Of a stretch of 64,000 nt of DNA, positions 43,284 to 52,167 are shown in pieces; the stretch's first letter is position 1, and each line of letters begins with the position of its first letter. Made by a program: the position numbers and the translations under genes. Source of the DNA: an uncultured Clostridia bacterium (GTDB taxonomy: Bacteria; Bacillota; Clostridia; UMGS1810); contig CAKSIN010000012.1 in assembly GCA_934463115.1 (NCBI GenBank), positions 11,415-75,414 on the forward strand, read 5' to 3'. The notes beneath the pieces were generated by a model that saw only the letters and a program-made list of their open reading frames with translations, did not search any database and had not been told where the DNA came from.

Positions 43284-44027
43284 TTAAAAACCAATAATCC
43301 ATAATTTAACTATTGCCACAGCCTCCCGCAAATATGTTACAGGTATAATATACCACCGTACACCGCATCCAATATGCGATGCACCGTTAATTCCGCTCAT
43401 TGACGCATATCTTGACGAACGGTAAATATGAAAAGTATTGGTTACAAAACATGTTTTGTAATCAGAATTATTAAAATAATCGTCCAGTATTGATTTTGAA
43501 AATTCAAAATTTTGGCGCGTATTCACGGCTCTGTCTTCCTTTATGATTCTTTCTGATTCAATTCCGTTTTTTACAAGATATCTTTTCATTGCTTCTGCTT
43601 CGGATATATCCTCCTGATAACCTTTTGCTCCGCTTACTACAGCAACGGCATTTGGGTTTTTGTTAAGATATTGCAGAGCTGCATTCAATCTTCCGACAAG
43701 CGGAAGAGTCGGTTTTGTGCCGCGGACACCTGCACCCAAAACAATGATAGCATCTTCTTTATAATTTACATTATCATTTGCCCCGTATACAGCTGCAAAC
43801 GAACTGACAGCAACCGCCAAAATAACGCAAAACAAAAATAGTGCTTTGACACATTTAATAAAAACAATACATTTTGTAAATTTAACCGACAAGAGTATAA
43901 ATCCCATACCTGTTGCAAGCATTGCGATATTGCCGAAATTAAAATTGCTGTTAAGTGTTATTATCATGCCGTATATAATAATTATTATTCCAAGAATCAC
44001 AAATATGTATTTCAAAAATCGTTTCAT
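43284..44027 (-). CDS. YdcF/SanA-like DUF218 membrane protein
   Basis: 247 residues. Three N-terminal membrane segments (about 5-25, 30-50 and 60-85) are followed by a DUF218 domain: IIVLGAGVRGTKP, AVVSGAKGYQEDISEAEAM, IIKEDRAVNTRQNFEFS and TNTFHIYRSSRYA. Bacterial members of this group (YdcF, SanA, ElyC) act in envelope integrity or precursor metabolism, mostly without a known reaction. GGGGGTT precedes the ATG. It follows clpX by 66 bases containing a hairpin. Confidence 0.82.
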   Translation of the reverse strand: MKRFLKYIFVILGIIIIIYGMIITLNSNFNFGNIAMLATGMGFILLSVKFTKCIVFIKCVKALFLFCVILAVAVSSFAAVYGANDNVNYKEDAIIVLGAGVRGTKPTLPLVGRLNAALQYLNKNPNAVAVVSGAKGYQEDISEAEAMKRYLVKNGIESERIIKEDRAVNTRQNFEFSKSILDDYFNNSDYKTCFVTNTFHIYRSSRYASMSGINGASHIGCGVRWYIIPVTYLREAVAIVKLWIIGF

Positions 44028-44047
44028 ATATAACCCCCGTTATGTTC

Positions 44048-44080
44048 GGAAAAGCGGCATAAAATCTATGCCGCTTTTCC
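44048..44080 (-). terminator. Hairpin after clpX
   Basis: GGAAAAGCGGCATA (44048-44061) and its exact complement (44067-44080) form a 14-bp stem with a 5-base loop, 14 bases after the clpX stop. The arm ends in TTTTCC rather than a pure T-run, so termination may be partial and the next gene may be reached by read-through. Confidence 0.6.
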
Positions 44081-44093
44081 TACATAAAACAAA

Positions 44094-45380
44094 TTAACCT
44101 GTTTTTTTATTCAATTTTGCTCTGACTTTTGTAACCAGCACCGGTTTTGCATTATTCTTCACACAATCGACTGTTATAATACATTTAACAAGGTCTTTTT
44201 CAGACGGTGCCTGATACATGACATCGCTCATTATCTCTTCCATAATGGAACGCAAACCACGCGCGCCGGTTTTCCTCTCGACGGCTTTGTCAGCTATTGC
44301 TTCAAGCGCAGCATCATCAAATTCCAGTGTAACACCGTCCATTGAAAGAAGCTTTACATACTGTTTTACCAAAGCATTTTTTGGTTCTTTTAAAATACGT
44401 ACAAGCGCATCTCTGTCGAGTAAATCCAATGAAACAGTAACCGAGAGTCTGCCTATAAACTCGGGTATAAGACCAAATTTCAGCAAATCCTGCGGAAGCA
44501 TTTTCTTAAACAAATCGCCCGAATTAAGTGTTGACTTTGAGGATACTTCTGCACCGAATCCCAGTGCTTTCTTTCCTATTCTCCTCTCGATAATCTTCTC
44601 AAGTCCGTCAAATGCGCCGCCGCAAATAAATAATATATTTGTCGTGTCAATTTGTATAAATTCCTGATGTGGATGCTTTCTGCCACCCTGCGGCGGAACA
44701 GACGCAACTGTACCTTCGAGTATTTTCAGCAAAGCCTGCTGCACTCCCTCACCGCTTACATCACGCGTAATAGACGGGTTCTCGGATTTTCTGGCTATTT
44801 TGTCTATCTCGTCAATATATATTATGCCGTGCTGAGCACGCTCGATATTGTAATCCGCAGCCTGAATCAGCTTGAGCAAAATATTCTCAACATCCTCACC
44901 GACATAACCTGCCTCGGTCAGAGATGTAGCGTCTGCAATAGCGAACGGAACATTCAGAATCTTTGCAAGCGTCTGGGCAAGAAGTGTTTTTCCGGAGCCT
45001 GTCGGACCGAGCATAAGAATATTACTCTTACTGAGTTCGACATCATCATCATCCGTCATATGATTAATCCTTTTGTAATGGTTATACACAGCCACCGCAA
45101 GTGCTTTTTTCGGAGAATCCTGACCTATAACATACATATCCAACACAGACTTTATATCTGCCGGTGTGGGAAGGTTTTCCATAGCATTGGATTCCGAAGC
45201 ACCTGTATAATTGTCCGAAGTAATACCGCTCTCAAAAATTATATCATTGCACAAATCAACACACTCGTTGCAGATATAAATATTTCCGCCGGGAGCAGAT
45301 ATCATTTTTTCAACCATATCCTGTGTTTTACCACAAAAGGAACATACTATATCATTGTTTTTATCATGCTTATCATTCAT
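44094..45380 (-). CDS. clpX: ATP-dependent Clp protease ATP-binding subunit ClpX
   Basis: 428 residues. N-terminal zinc domain with C-x2-C (CSFCGK) and C-x2-C (CNECVDLC); AAA+ domain with Walker A GPTGSGKT and Walker B IIYIDEIDKIA; sensor 2 TGARGLRSI. The IGF-like ClpP-docking loop reads RRIGKKALGFG. It unfolds tagged substrates and feeds them to ClpP, whose gene lies 22 bases upstream. Order tig-clpP-clpX is the common bacterial arrangement. Confidence 0.97.
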   Translation of the reverse strand: MNDKHDKNNDIVCSFCGKTQDMVEKMISAPGGNIYICNECVDLCNDIIFESGITSDNYTGASESNAMENLPTPADIKSVLDMYVIGQDSPKKALAVAVYNHYKRINHMTDDDDVELSKSNILMLGPTGSGKTLLAQTLAKILNVPFAIADATSLTEAGYVGEDVENILLKLIQAADYNIERAQHGIIYIDEIDKIARKSENPSITRDVSGEGVQQALLKILEGTVASVPPQGGRKHPHQEFIQIDTTNILFICGGAFDGLEKIIERRIGKKALGFGAEVSSKSTLNSGDLFKKMLPQDLLKFGLIPEFIGRLSVTVSLDLLDRDALVRILKEPKNALVKQYVKLLSMDGVTLEFDDAALEAIADKAVERKTGARGLRSIMEEIMSDVMYQAPSEKDLVKCIITVDCVKNNAKPVLVTKVRAKLNKKTG

Positions 45381-45402
45381 TTAATGCAACACCTCGGAGA
45401 CA

Positions 45403-45987
45403 TTATTTTCTCTTTTCAATAACCTCATCAACAAGTCCGTATGCTTTTGCCTCGGCAGCCGTCATAAAATTATCGCGCTCTGTGTCGGCACAAATTTGTT
45501 CATAAGATTTTCCGGTTCTTTCACTCAATATTGTATTAAGAGTTTCCTTAATCTTAATTATACGGTCAGCGTGAATTTTGATATCTGTAGCCTGACCTTG
45601 CATACCGCCCAACGGCTGGTGAATCATTATTTCGCTGTTTGGGAGTGCAAAGCGCTTACCGGGAGCACCGGACGCAAGCAGAAATGCTCCCATGGATGCC
45701 GCCATACCGATACATATTGTGGAAACATCACATTTAATATACTGCATAGTGTCATATATAGCCATACCGGATGTAATATTACCGCCGGGGCTGTTTATAT
45801 AAAAGTTAATATCCTTATCGGGATCCTCGCCCTCCAAGAAAAGCATCTGCGCAACAACAAGGCTTGCAGTAACATCATTAACTTCATCGCTCAGAAATAT
45901 TATTCTGTCTTTGAGCAAGCGCGAATATATATCGTATGAACGTTCTCCTCTGTTGGTTTGTTCAACAACCATAGGTACCAAACTCAT
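45403..45987 (-). CDS. clpP: ATP-dependent Clp protease proteolytic subunit ClpP
   Basis: 194 residues, standard. Catalytic triad Ser98 (GMAASMG), His123 (MIHQPLGG) and Asp172 are all present. Begins SLVPMVVEQTNRGERSYDIYSRLL as usual for housekeeping ClpP1 proteins. Assembles a 14-subunit chamber working with ClpX. It follows tig by three bases, so the two are co-translated. Confidence 0.97.
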   Translation of the reverse strand: MSLVPMVVEQTNRGERSYDIYSRLLKDRIIFLSDEVNDVTASLVVAQMLFLEGEDPDKDINFYINSPGGNITSGMAIYDTMQYIKCDVSTICIGMAASMGAFLLASGAPGKRFALPNSEIMIHQPLGGMQGQATDIKIHADRIIKIKETLNTILSERTGKSYEQICADTERDNFMTAAEAKAYGLVDEVIEKRK

Positions 45988-45990
45988 TTA

Positions 45991-47307
45991 TCAGTTCTCC
46001 TCCTTTTTCTTTGCGGCTCTCTTAACCTTAGCCGCACCGACAATTACATCTGCAGCCTTTTTAATCTTGAGTTCTTCCTTAAGGCTTTCTTTTTCGTTGT
46101 CGTTAATCATTTCCTTAAGTTTATCAACTTCCATACCGTAAATTCCGGCCATGTTCTTGATTTCGTTTTCAACATCTTCATCGGTTACTTCGATATTTTC
46201 TCTCTTGGCAATTTCTTCAAGAACGAGGTTTGTCTTAACCTGCGACTCAGCCTGTTCTTTAAATTGCTCCTTAAATGTATCGACTGTAGCGCCTGTAAAC
46301 TGCATATACTGTTCAAGACTCAATCCCTGTGAAGAAAGTCTGTATCCAAAATCTCTGATAAGGTCTTCAATTCTTGCGTCTATCATGCACTGCGGTATAT
46401 CAACGGTAGCATTATCGCAAACGACTTTAATTACATTGCCCTCAAATTCTGCAGCGGTTTTGTCGGCATTCTCCTTGTCAAGTTTTGCCTTAACATCGTT
46501 TTTATATTCCTCAAATGTGTCAAATTCGCTGACATCTTTGGCAAATTCATCGTTAAGCTCCGGAAGTTCCTTAACCTGAATGCTCTTAACCGTTACCTTG
46601 AATGTAGCGTCTTTGCCCTTGAGTTCCTCTGCATGATAGTCGTCCGGGAATTTAACTTCAATCTCTTTTTCAACACCGATTTTTGCGCCTATGAGCTTCT
46701 CCTCAAATCCGGGAATAAACTGTCCGCTGCCTATTTCAAGTTTGTGATCCGTTCCTTTTCCGCCTGCAAATGCCTCTCCGTCTACAAATCCTTCAAAATC
46801 TATAACGGTAAAGTCACCTTTCTTTACAGCTCTGTCGTCCACGTTAATCATACGTGCATTCTGCTCCTGAGCAGCCTTAATCTTAGCGTCTACATCGGCA
46901 ACCTTAGTCCTGTAGTTTTTCTTTTCGGCAGATACGCCCTTGTATTCACCAAGTTCAACTTCCGGTTTAACTGTTACCGTTGCTGTAATAACGAGGTTTT
47001 TGCCTTCGCCTATTTCTTCAATGTCAATTTCCGGTCTGTCAACAGGTTCAATTCCCGCTTCTTTTACAGCAAATTCATATGCATCCGGGCAAACAAAGTT
47101 AACCGCATCTTCATAGAATACACCCTCGCCGTAATACTTTTCAATAATGTTCTTAGGTGCTTTTCCTTTTCTGAACCCGGGAATCATTATTTTTTTGACA
47201 TTCTTTTTGTAAGATTTCACAACTGCTGCATCAAAAGCTTCTTTGTCAATTTCAATTGTAAGCTTGACACTGTTTTTTTCGATTGTTTCGTTTTTGAGTA
47301 ATTTCAT
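45991..47307 (-). CDS. tig: Trigger factor
   Basis: 438 residues. N-terminal ribosome-binding domain with the GFRKGKAP signature (about residue 44), central FKBP-type PPIase domain (about 165-245: GDFTVIDFEGFVDGEAF, FIPGFEEKLIGAK) and a C-terminal helical chaperone domain. A lysine- and alanine-rich tail (AAKVKRAAKKKEE) ends the protein. Ribosome-associated folding helper for nascent chains. GGGGGAA precedes the start; no strong promoter match was found in the 110-base gap upstream. Confidence 0.96.
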   Translation of the reverse strand: MKLLKNETIEKNSVKLTIEIDKEAFDAAVVKSYKKNVKKIMIPGFRKGKAPKNIIEKYYGEGVFYEDAVNFVCPDAYEFAVKEAGIEPVDRPEIDIEEIGEGKNLVITATVTVKPEVELGEYKGVSAEKKNYRTKVADVDAKIKAAQEQNARMINVDDRAVKKGDFTVIDFEGFVDGEAFAGGKGTDHKLEIGSGQFIPGFEEKLIGAKIGVEKEIEVKFPDDYHAEELKGKDATFKVTVKSIQVKELPELNDEFAKDVSEFDTFEEYKNDVKAKLDKENADKTAAEFEGNVIKVVCDNATVDIPQCMIDARIEDLIRDFGYRLSSQGLSLEQYMQFTGATVDTFKEQFKEQAESQVKTNLVLEEIAKRENIEVTDEDVENEIKNMAGIYGMEVDKLKEMINDNEKESLKEELKIKKAADVIVGAAKVKRAAKKKEEN

Positions 47308-47418
47308 TTGTAAGGTTCCCCCATCTAAAAAATTTACATACTATGTATACTATACCGAATTTAAAAATAATTTCACACTATAATGAATATTTTATCCGGT
47401 TTATAAAAAAATCCTTTC

Positions 47419-48138
47419 CTACACAGGACGCGGACAAAATTCGAGATAATCTGCCGAGGCCAAAATATAGGTTATGCCGCCGCACTCGCCTTCAAACGCA
47501 TTGCGAAGAGCCTGCGCGTGCAAGTGCCCGTATATACATTCCGTAACATTGTGTTCTGCAAGTATTTCGGCAATATTGCTGTCCGGCATTTTGTTTTTCA
47601 AAAACGGCGGATAATGCAGAACACAGATTCTACGATTGATTTGCTCTTTTTTTTCACGGATTAATTTTTCACCGCTGCAAAGAGACATCTCCAATCTCAG
47701 AATTTCACGTTCATATATACGTCTGTCGGCTTCGGAAAAAGAATCATCCGACGGAAGTATCCAGCCTCTTGTTCCACATATCAGAGCATCCTCAACCACC
47801 AGAGCATCATTGTGAACAATGCGAATCGTGTCAAATCCGTTACTTCGGATAAACTCATTCATCTTGCCGATACCGCACCACCAGTAGTCGTGATTTCCCT
47901 TGAATATGATTTTACTGCCGCTAAGGGAATTAATAAATTCAAAATCGGCAACACACTCCTCAAGGCGCATCGCCCATGAAATATCGCCGCCAATTAAAAC
48001 CGTATCGTTTTCCGACACAACCCGATTCCAGTTATCTTTGATTTTTTGCGTATAATTGTTCCACTTTCCGCCGAAAACATCCATAGGTTTATCGGTACTG
48101 AGTGAAAGATGCAAATCGGATATTGTGTATATCGCCAT
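47419..48138 (-). CDS. Calcineurin-like metallophosphoesterase
   Basis: 239 residues from ATG at 48136-48138, preceded by GGGGGAA; an in-frame ATG four codons upstream overlaps that site. Metal-binding motifs: TISDLHLS, GGDISW, KGNHDYWW and CIYGHLHA. The cytosolic single-domain form resembles uncharacterised Firmicutes phosphohydrolases annotated as metallophosphoesterase; the substrate is unknown. It has its own strong promoter and a leader with an inverted repeat. Confidence 0.85.
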   Translation of the reverse strand: MAIYTISDLHLSLSTDKPMDVFGGKWNNYTQKIKDNWNRVVSENDTVLIGGDISWAMRLEECVADFEFINSLSGSKIIFKGNHDYWWCGIGKMNEFIRSNGFDTIRIVHNDALVVEDALICGTRGWILPSDDSFSEADRRIYEREILRLEMSLCSGEKLIREKKEQINRRICVLHYPPFLKNKMPDSNIAEILAEHNVTECIYGHLHAQALRNAFEGECGGITYILASADYLEFCPRPV

Positions 48139-48180
48139 TATTTCCCCCACATGTTACACATATTGTTGCTTGCACACCGA

Positions 48181-48220
48181 TGCGGGCAAACAATTCTCAA
48201 TAAATAATTATTTGCCCACA
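48181..48220. repeat. Inverted repeat in the phosphoesterase leader
   Basis: TGCGGGCAAA (48181-48190) and TTTGCCCACA (48211-48220) pair over nine of ten positions with a 20-base A/T-rich spacer. It lies just downstream of the expected transcription start, so it may be an operator or an RNA stem in the 5' leader. Confidence 0.45.
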
Positions 48221-48228
48221 CTCCACAT

Positions 48229-48257
48229 AGTATACTATATTATTCAAATAATTTCAA
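48229..48257 (-). promoter_or_regulatory. Sigma-A promoter of the metallophosphoesterase gene
   Basis: Minus strand TTGAAA (48252-48257), 17 bases, TATACT (48229-48234), giving a leader of about 85 bases that contains the inverted repeat. Confidence 0.72.
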
Positions 48258-48341
48258 CAGTAAAATGTCTATTTATAACAAAATGATAAAAAAGTAAAAT
48301 TTTTAGATGATTTTAAGATAATTTTTTATAAAATATGAATA

Positions 48342-48989
48342 TCAGTAACAATAAAACAGCACGAAGAAGTAATGCAATATACTTCCGGCAAGAACAAACA
48401 GATGCCATATAAAGTGCATGTAACGTATTTTTTTTGCACGGTAAAATATTACACCGATTGTATATGCCAATCCTCCGGCAACCAAAAATACAAGTCCGTC
48501 GAACGGCACAGCATTTATAACACTGCGCGCACTTGCAAGAACTGACCACCCCATTATTATATACAAAAATAACGAAGCTTTATGCCATTTTTTTAAATCA
48601 ATGGAATTAAATACAATTCCGACAACCGTGCAAAAGGCATTTATGCCAAAAAGTACCCAACCCGTTACGCCTCGCAAAACCGTAAAACATATCGGTGTGT
48701 AAGTCCCGAGAATAAGTATAAAAATCGAGCAGTGATCAAATATCTGAAACACATACTTTGCCTTGAAGTTTGTGAGTGAATGATACAGCGAAGAAAATGT
48801 GTAAAGAATAATCAGTGACGCGCCGAACAGACATGCTCCGACAATTCCCATTGCATCGCTTGTATATGCAGACTTAACAATCAAAACAACCGTTGCAGCT
48901 ATTGCAAGCAGTGATCCGACACCGTGAGACACAGCGTTTGCTATTTCTTCTCCAAGTGACTGATTGGTATACATTTTAAATTTTGCCAT
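48342..48989 (-). CDS. Hemolysin III/PAQR family membrane protein
   Basis: 215 residues with seven membrane segments. Family motifs: EEIANAVSHGVGSLL at the N-terminus, SSLYHSL after segment 2, FDHCSIFILILGTYTPI in the middle and the closing FIWHLFVLAGSILHYF; the Ser/Asp/His residues that bind zinc in the PAQR family are present. Despite the name, most bacterial members are not proven hemolysins; membrane-lipid hydrolase or fluidity roles have been proposed. It has its own promoter, which overlaps the end of topB. Confidence 0.9.
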   Translation of the reverse strand: MAKFKMYTNQSLGEEIANAVSHGVGSLLAIAATVVLIVKSAYTSDAMGIVGACLFGASLIILYTFSSLYHSLTNFKAKYVFQIFDHCSIFILILGTYTPICFTVLRGVTGWVLFGINAFCTVVGIVFNSIDLKKWHKASLFLYIIMGWSVLASARSVINAVPFDGLVFLVAGGLAYTIGVIFYRAKKIRYMHFIWHLFVLAGSILHYFFVLFYCY

Positions 48990-49049
48990 AAACGACTCTC
49001 CTTTGCAAATAACGTTACATTAACATGATGTCATCTAATGTTTGAGACT

Positions 49050-49078
49050 ATATTATCACATGCTGATATTTTTGTCAA
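49050..49078 (-). promoter_or_regulatory. Promoter of the hemolysin III gene, overlapping the topB stop codon
   Basis: Minus strand TTGACA (49073-49078), 17 bases, TAATAT (49050-49055). The TGA inside the -35 hexamer is the topB stop codon. Confidence 0.65.
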
Positions 49079-51180
49079 GTGCCGAAGTCAAATATTGTGC
49101 GATTGTTTTCATCAAGTCTAAGTGCGGCACTAAATTTTTTTCCGCTTTTCGGCGATATGAATTCTTCCAGAACCTGGCTCTTGCCGTTTTCTATCATAGA
49201 TTTTACAGCGCTCTTCGGTATTACCCTTGAGCAAATAACACCGCTTACCGAAAATCTGCATCCGGTTTCACGATATGCCGAACATCCGTATCCAAATGTT
49301 GTACGCACAATATTTTTTCCGCATACAGGGCAATTGCAGACAATATCGCCCATAAATCCGTCATCGTGGTCTAAAGATAATTGTTCTGTCTTTTCCGAAA
49401 AAACCTGTTTAATTTCATTTACAGCAAGTTCAACACCGGTATCAACGCTTATCTCGCCCCTGAAAACCTGTTTCAGTGCTTTGCCGAGAGCAGCAGTACG
49501 ATATTTGTCCATCGAGATATTCATACGCGCTATTGACTCTATAAGTCTTTCTCCGGCCGGCAAAATTCTGTACACATCTTTCTTAAGTTCAATATATTCG
49601 CTTTTAACGGCATTATCAATTATGCCGGTTCGCGTTGCTTCGGTTCCAAGTTCAAGTCCCTCAAACATTGCTTTGTATTCGAGTTCGTCATCCTCACTGT
49701 CCATATTTGCTTTTTCGTCGCGAAACGGATTTTTCAGGTAATTGTTAAGCGTTTCTATTGTATAATGTTTCGGCGGTGAAGTCTGCTTTTCCACCGGTTT
49801 GAAGTTCAGCGGCACTTCATCACCTTTTTTCAGGATTGGCAGAACTTTGTTTTTGCGGCTGAAATCATCGTATTTTGTCCAGCCCGGTTCCAAAACCACC
49901 ATTCCCTTTACATTGTACTCCTCTTTTCCGGAAGCATCAATTGTAAGTTCGGTTCGTTTAACCACACACTCCTCGGCACAAAACACTGCTGTAAATCTCC
50001 GCATTATTGCAGAGTACACCTTTGTTTCATCACTGCTAAGCACTGATTTGTCGGGGATTTTTCTTGTTGGAGTAAGTGCGCTGTGTGACTCTATTTTAGA
50101 ATCATCAAAAATAGTTTTTTTAAATTTGAATTCTACCGGGTATCCAAGTGATGAAACTTTGGAAATTACTTCCTTTATTTTTCCCTGTTCCGCAGTTGCG
50201 AGATACTCCGAGTTTGTTCGCGGATAAGTTACATAACCTTTCTCATACAACGACTGAACGATTTTCAGACTGTCATCCATAGACATTTTGTATTTTTTCC
50301 CGAGGACATTTTGCAGCTTTGAAAGCGAATACAATTTGCCGGGTGATAATGTATCCTTTTTTGACTTAACCTTTGTAACAATTCCCGGAGCCGAATTAAG
50401 GACATTGCACGAACGGTTTGCGCGGTCCAAATCGTTTTTGTTAAATTTATGTTTGCTTGTAAGCTCAATTTCTTCACCGTTCACGGTAGTTTTACTCACA
50501 AGAGCATAGTAAATATCACTTTTAAAATTACGAATTGCCATATCGCGGTCATAAATGGCTTTTACAATCGGGACAATCACCCGTCCGACACGCATAAGTG
50601 TGCCGGTTTTCAATGTGGCATAACGTGTCAGGTTAACGCCGTACAACCAATCAATAAATGTCCGCGCAAATCCTTCGTTCGCGAGATTATCATATTCCGA
50701 TTCATCTTTCATATCAGACAGTGCTTCGCGTATTGTTTCGCTCGTTTGATCCGGAAGCCATAGTCGTTTAAATGTTTTTTCAGGGGTGAGTATATCACGA
50801 ACGCACAGGCGGATTATAATCTCACCCTCTCTGTCGGCATCTCCGGCATTTATAATTTCCGTTACATCGTCGCGCCTGCACAGCGCTGCTATTGTGTTGT
50901 ACTGTTTACGAACACCTGCATCTGTCTGTTTGTTTTTATCTTTACGCAGTTCAAATTCAAATTTTTTGGGGAAACACGGCAGATTTGCCATTGTCCACCG
51001 TACTTCGCCATTTGGATTCGGTGAATATTTTTCAATGTCGCACAGTGAAAATAAATGCCCGAATGCCCAAGTTATCAGGTATTCCTCACCCTCAATATAT
51101 CCGTCGCGCCGCCGCATGCCGCCTATTGAATCGGCAATGTTTCGGGCAAGACTCGGTTTTTCTGCAATAATAAGCTTCAT
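49075..51180 (-). CDS. topB: DNA topoisomerase III (type IA)
   Basis: 701 residues. TOPRIM domain begins KLIIAEKPSLARNIA and holds the metal site DADREGE near 116; the active-site tyrosine lies in GYVTYPRTNSEYL. The Topo III type decatenation region and a C-terminal zinc-type module (CNCPVCGKNIVRT, then CSAYRETGC) follow. It relaxes negative supercoils and resolves linked replication intermediates via a 5'-phosphotyrosine. Start chosen by GGAGAA upstream. It has its own promoter. Such TopB genes occur both in chromosomes and on conjugative elements; nothing else here suggests a mobile element. Confidence 0.94.
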   Translation of the reverse strand: MKLIIAEKPSLARNIADSIGGMRRRDGYIEGEEYLITWAFGHLFSLCDIEKYSPNPNGEVRWTMANLPCFPKKFEFELRKDKNKQTDAGVRKQYNTIAALCRRDDVTEIINAGDADREGEIIIRLCVRDILTPEKTFKRLWLPDQTSETIREALSDMKDESEYDNLANEGFARTFIDWLYGVNLTRYATLKTGTLMRVGRVIVPIVKAIYDRDMAIRNFKSDIYYALVSKTTVNGEEIELTSKHKFNKNDLDRANRSCNVLNSAPGIVTKVKSKKDTLSPGKLYSLSKLQNVLGKKYKMSMDDSLKIVQSLYEKGYVTYPRTNSEYLATAEQGKIKEVISKVSSLGYPVEFKFKKTIFDDSKIESHSALTPTRKIPDKSVLSSDETKVYSAIMRRFTAVFCAEECVVKRTELTIDASGKEEYNVKGMVVLEPGWTKYDDFSRKNKVLPILKKGDEVPLNFKPVEKQTSPPKHYTIETLNNYLKNPFRDEKANMDSEDDELEYKAMFEGLELGTEATRTGIIDNAVKSEYIELKKDVYRILPAGERLIESIARMNISMDKYRTAALGKALKQVFRGEISVDTGVELAVNEIKQVFSEKTEQLSLDHDDGFMGDIVCNCPVCGKNIVRTTFGYGCSAYRETGCRFSVSGVICSRVIPKSAVKSMIENGKSQVLEEFISPKSGKKFSAALRLDENNRTIFDFGT

Positions 51181-51229
51181 ATTTTGATTTCTCCGGTAAT
51201 TTACGCTGTATTTTTAAACTTCATCATAA

Positions 51230-51258
51230 AGTATATATCATTTTTTATTATGTGTCAA
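51230..51258 (-). promoter_or_regulatory. Promoter of topB, overlapping the stop codon of the ZIP transporter gene
   Basis: Minus strand TTGACA (51253-51258), 17 bases, TATACT (51230-51235). The ZIP-gene stop TGA is the TGA of the -35 hexamer. Confidence 0.78.
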
Positions 51259-52052
51259 CCCAGCGCCACATCCAAAAGCATCATGATTGCGAAACCCGAA
51301 ACAATACCTGCTGTTGCAAAATACGGATGTGCTTTTTGATTTTGCTGACATTCCGGAATGAGTTCGTGTACGGCAACAAGTATCATTGCGCCGGCTGCAA
51401 ACGAAAGTGCAAACGGCAGTATCGTTACCATGTGCATAACCGCTACAGCTCCGACAACTCCGGCAATCGGTTCAACCAATCCCGAAGCCTGCCCTATCAA
51501 AAAGCTTTTTCCTCTGGAACACCCTTCTCTCCTGAGCGGAAGAGATACCGCCGCACCTTCGGGAAAATTTTGCAGTCCGATACCGACGGCAATTGTTACG
51601 GCACCCATCATTGCCTCATTTGAAAATCCGCTTTTCAGTGCTCCGAACGCAACACCGACAGCCAGCCCTTCGGGAATATTGTGCAGCGTTATGGATAGTA
51701 CAAGTAAAATTATACGGTTAATCCTTTCTGATGAATCAGCACCTTTGCATACACGGCGCTGAGCCATGCTCACCGCTTTGTCCGAACCCCACATAAACAA
51801 TGCTCCGCACATAAAACCTGCCGTCACAACAATCCATGACGGTGTCTGCAAATACGTATCTGCCCTTTCAATTGCCGGCTCGAGCAATGACCAAAAACTT
51901 GCCGCAATCATTACTCCTGCCGCAAACCCAAGCATAAGATTCATCGCCTTTTGATTTGTATTTTTAAAAAATATTACGGTAGCCGCCCCGAGTGCTGTGA
52001 TAAACCATGTTCCGAGAGTGGCAACCAATGCCTGTATAACAGCATTGTGCAT
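51255..52052 (-). CDS. ZIP-family divalent metal transporter (GufA/ZupT-like)
   Basis: 265 residues with eight membrane segments. The two metal-binding helices carry HNIPEGLAVGVAFG and QNFPEGAAVSLPL, the binuclear site of ZIP proteins; a loop of charged residues (RRVCKGADSSERINR) lies between segments 3 and 4. It imports zinc or other divalent metals across the cytoplasmic membrane. GGAGGTGAT precedes the start. No Fur/Zur-type box was recognised in the divergent gap with the galactosidase gene. Confidence 0.92.
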   Translation of the reverse strand: MHNAVIQALVATLGTWFITALGAATVIFFKNTNQKAMNLMLGFAAGVMIAASFWSLLEPAIERADTYLQTPSWIVVTAGFMCGALFMWGSDKAVSMAQRRVCKGADSSERINRIILLVLSITLHNIPEGLAVGVAFGALKSGFSNEAMMGAVTIAVGIGLQNFPEGAAVSLPLRREGCSRGKSFLIGQASGLVEPIAGVVGAVAVMHMVTILPFALSFAAGAMILVAVHELIPECQQNQKAHPYFATAGIVSGFAIMMLLDVALG

Positions 52053-52112
52053 TATTTATCACCTCCGGCTTATTATATGGCAAAATATATTGATTCGTGA
52101 ACAAAAAAGATG

Positions 52113-52141
52113 TTGAAATTTTTTCTGTAATATGCTAAAAT
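52113..52141 (+). promoter_or_regulatory. Sigma-A promoter of the alpha-galactosidase operon
   Basis: TTGAAA (52113-52118), 17 bases, TAAAAT (52136-52141), 26 bases before the start codon, with CGGAGGAG in between. Confidence 0.72.
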
Positions 52142-52167
52142 GGTAAAAAATATATCGGAGGAGTACA

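Noticed and set aside
49075..51180. topB as part of a conjugative or integrative element
   Set aside because: No relaxase, type IV secretion, integrase or flanking repeats occur nearby; surrounding genes are ordinary chromosomal ones.
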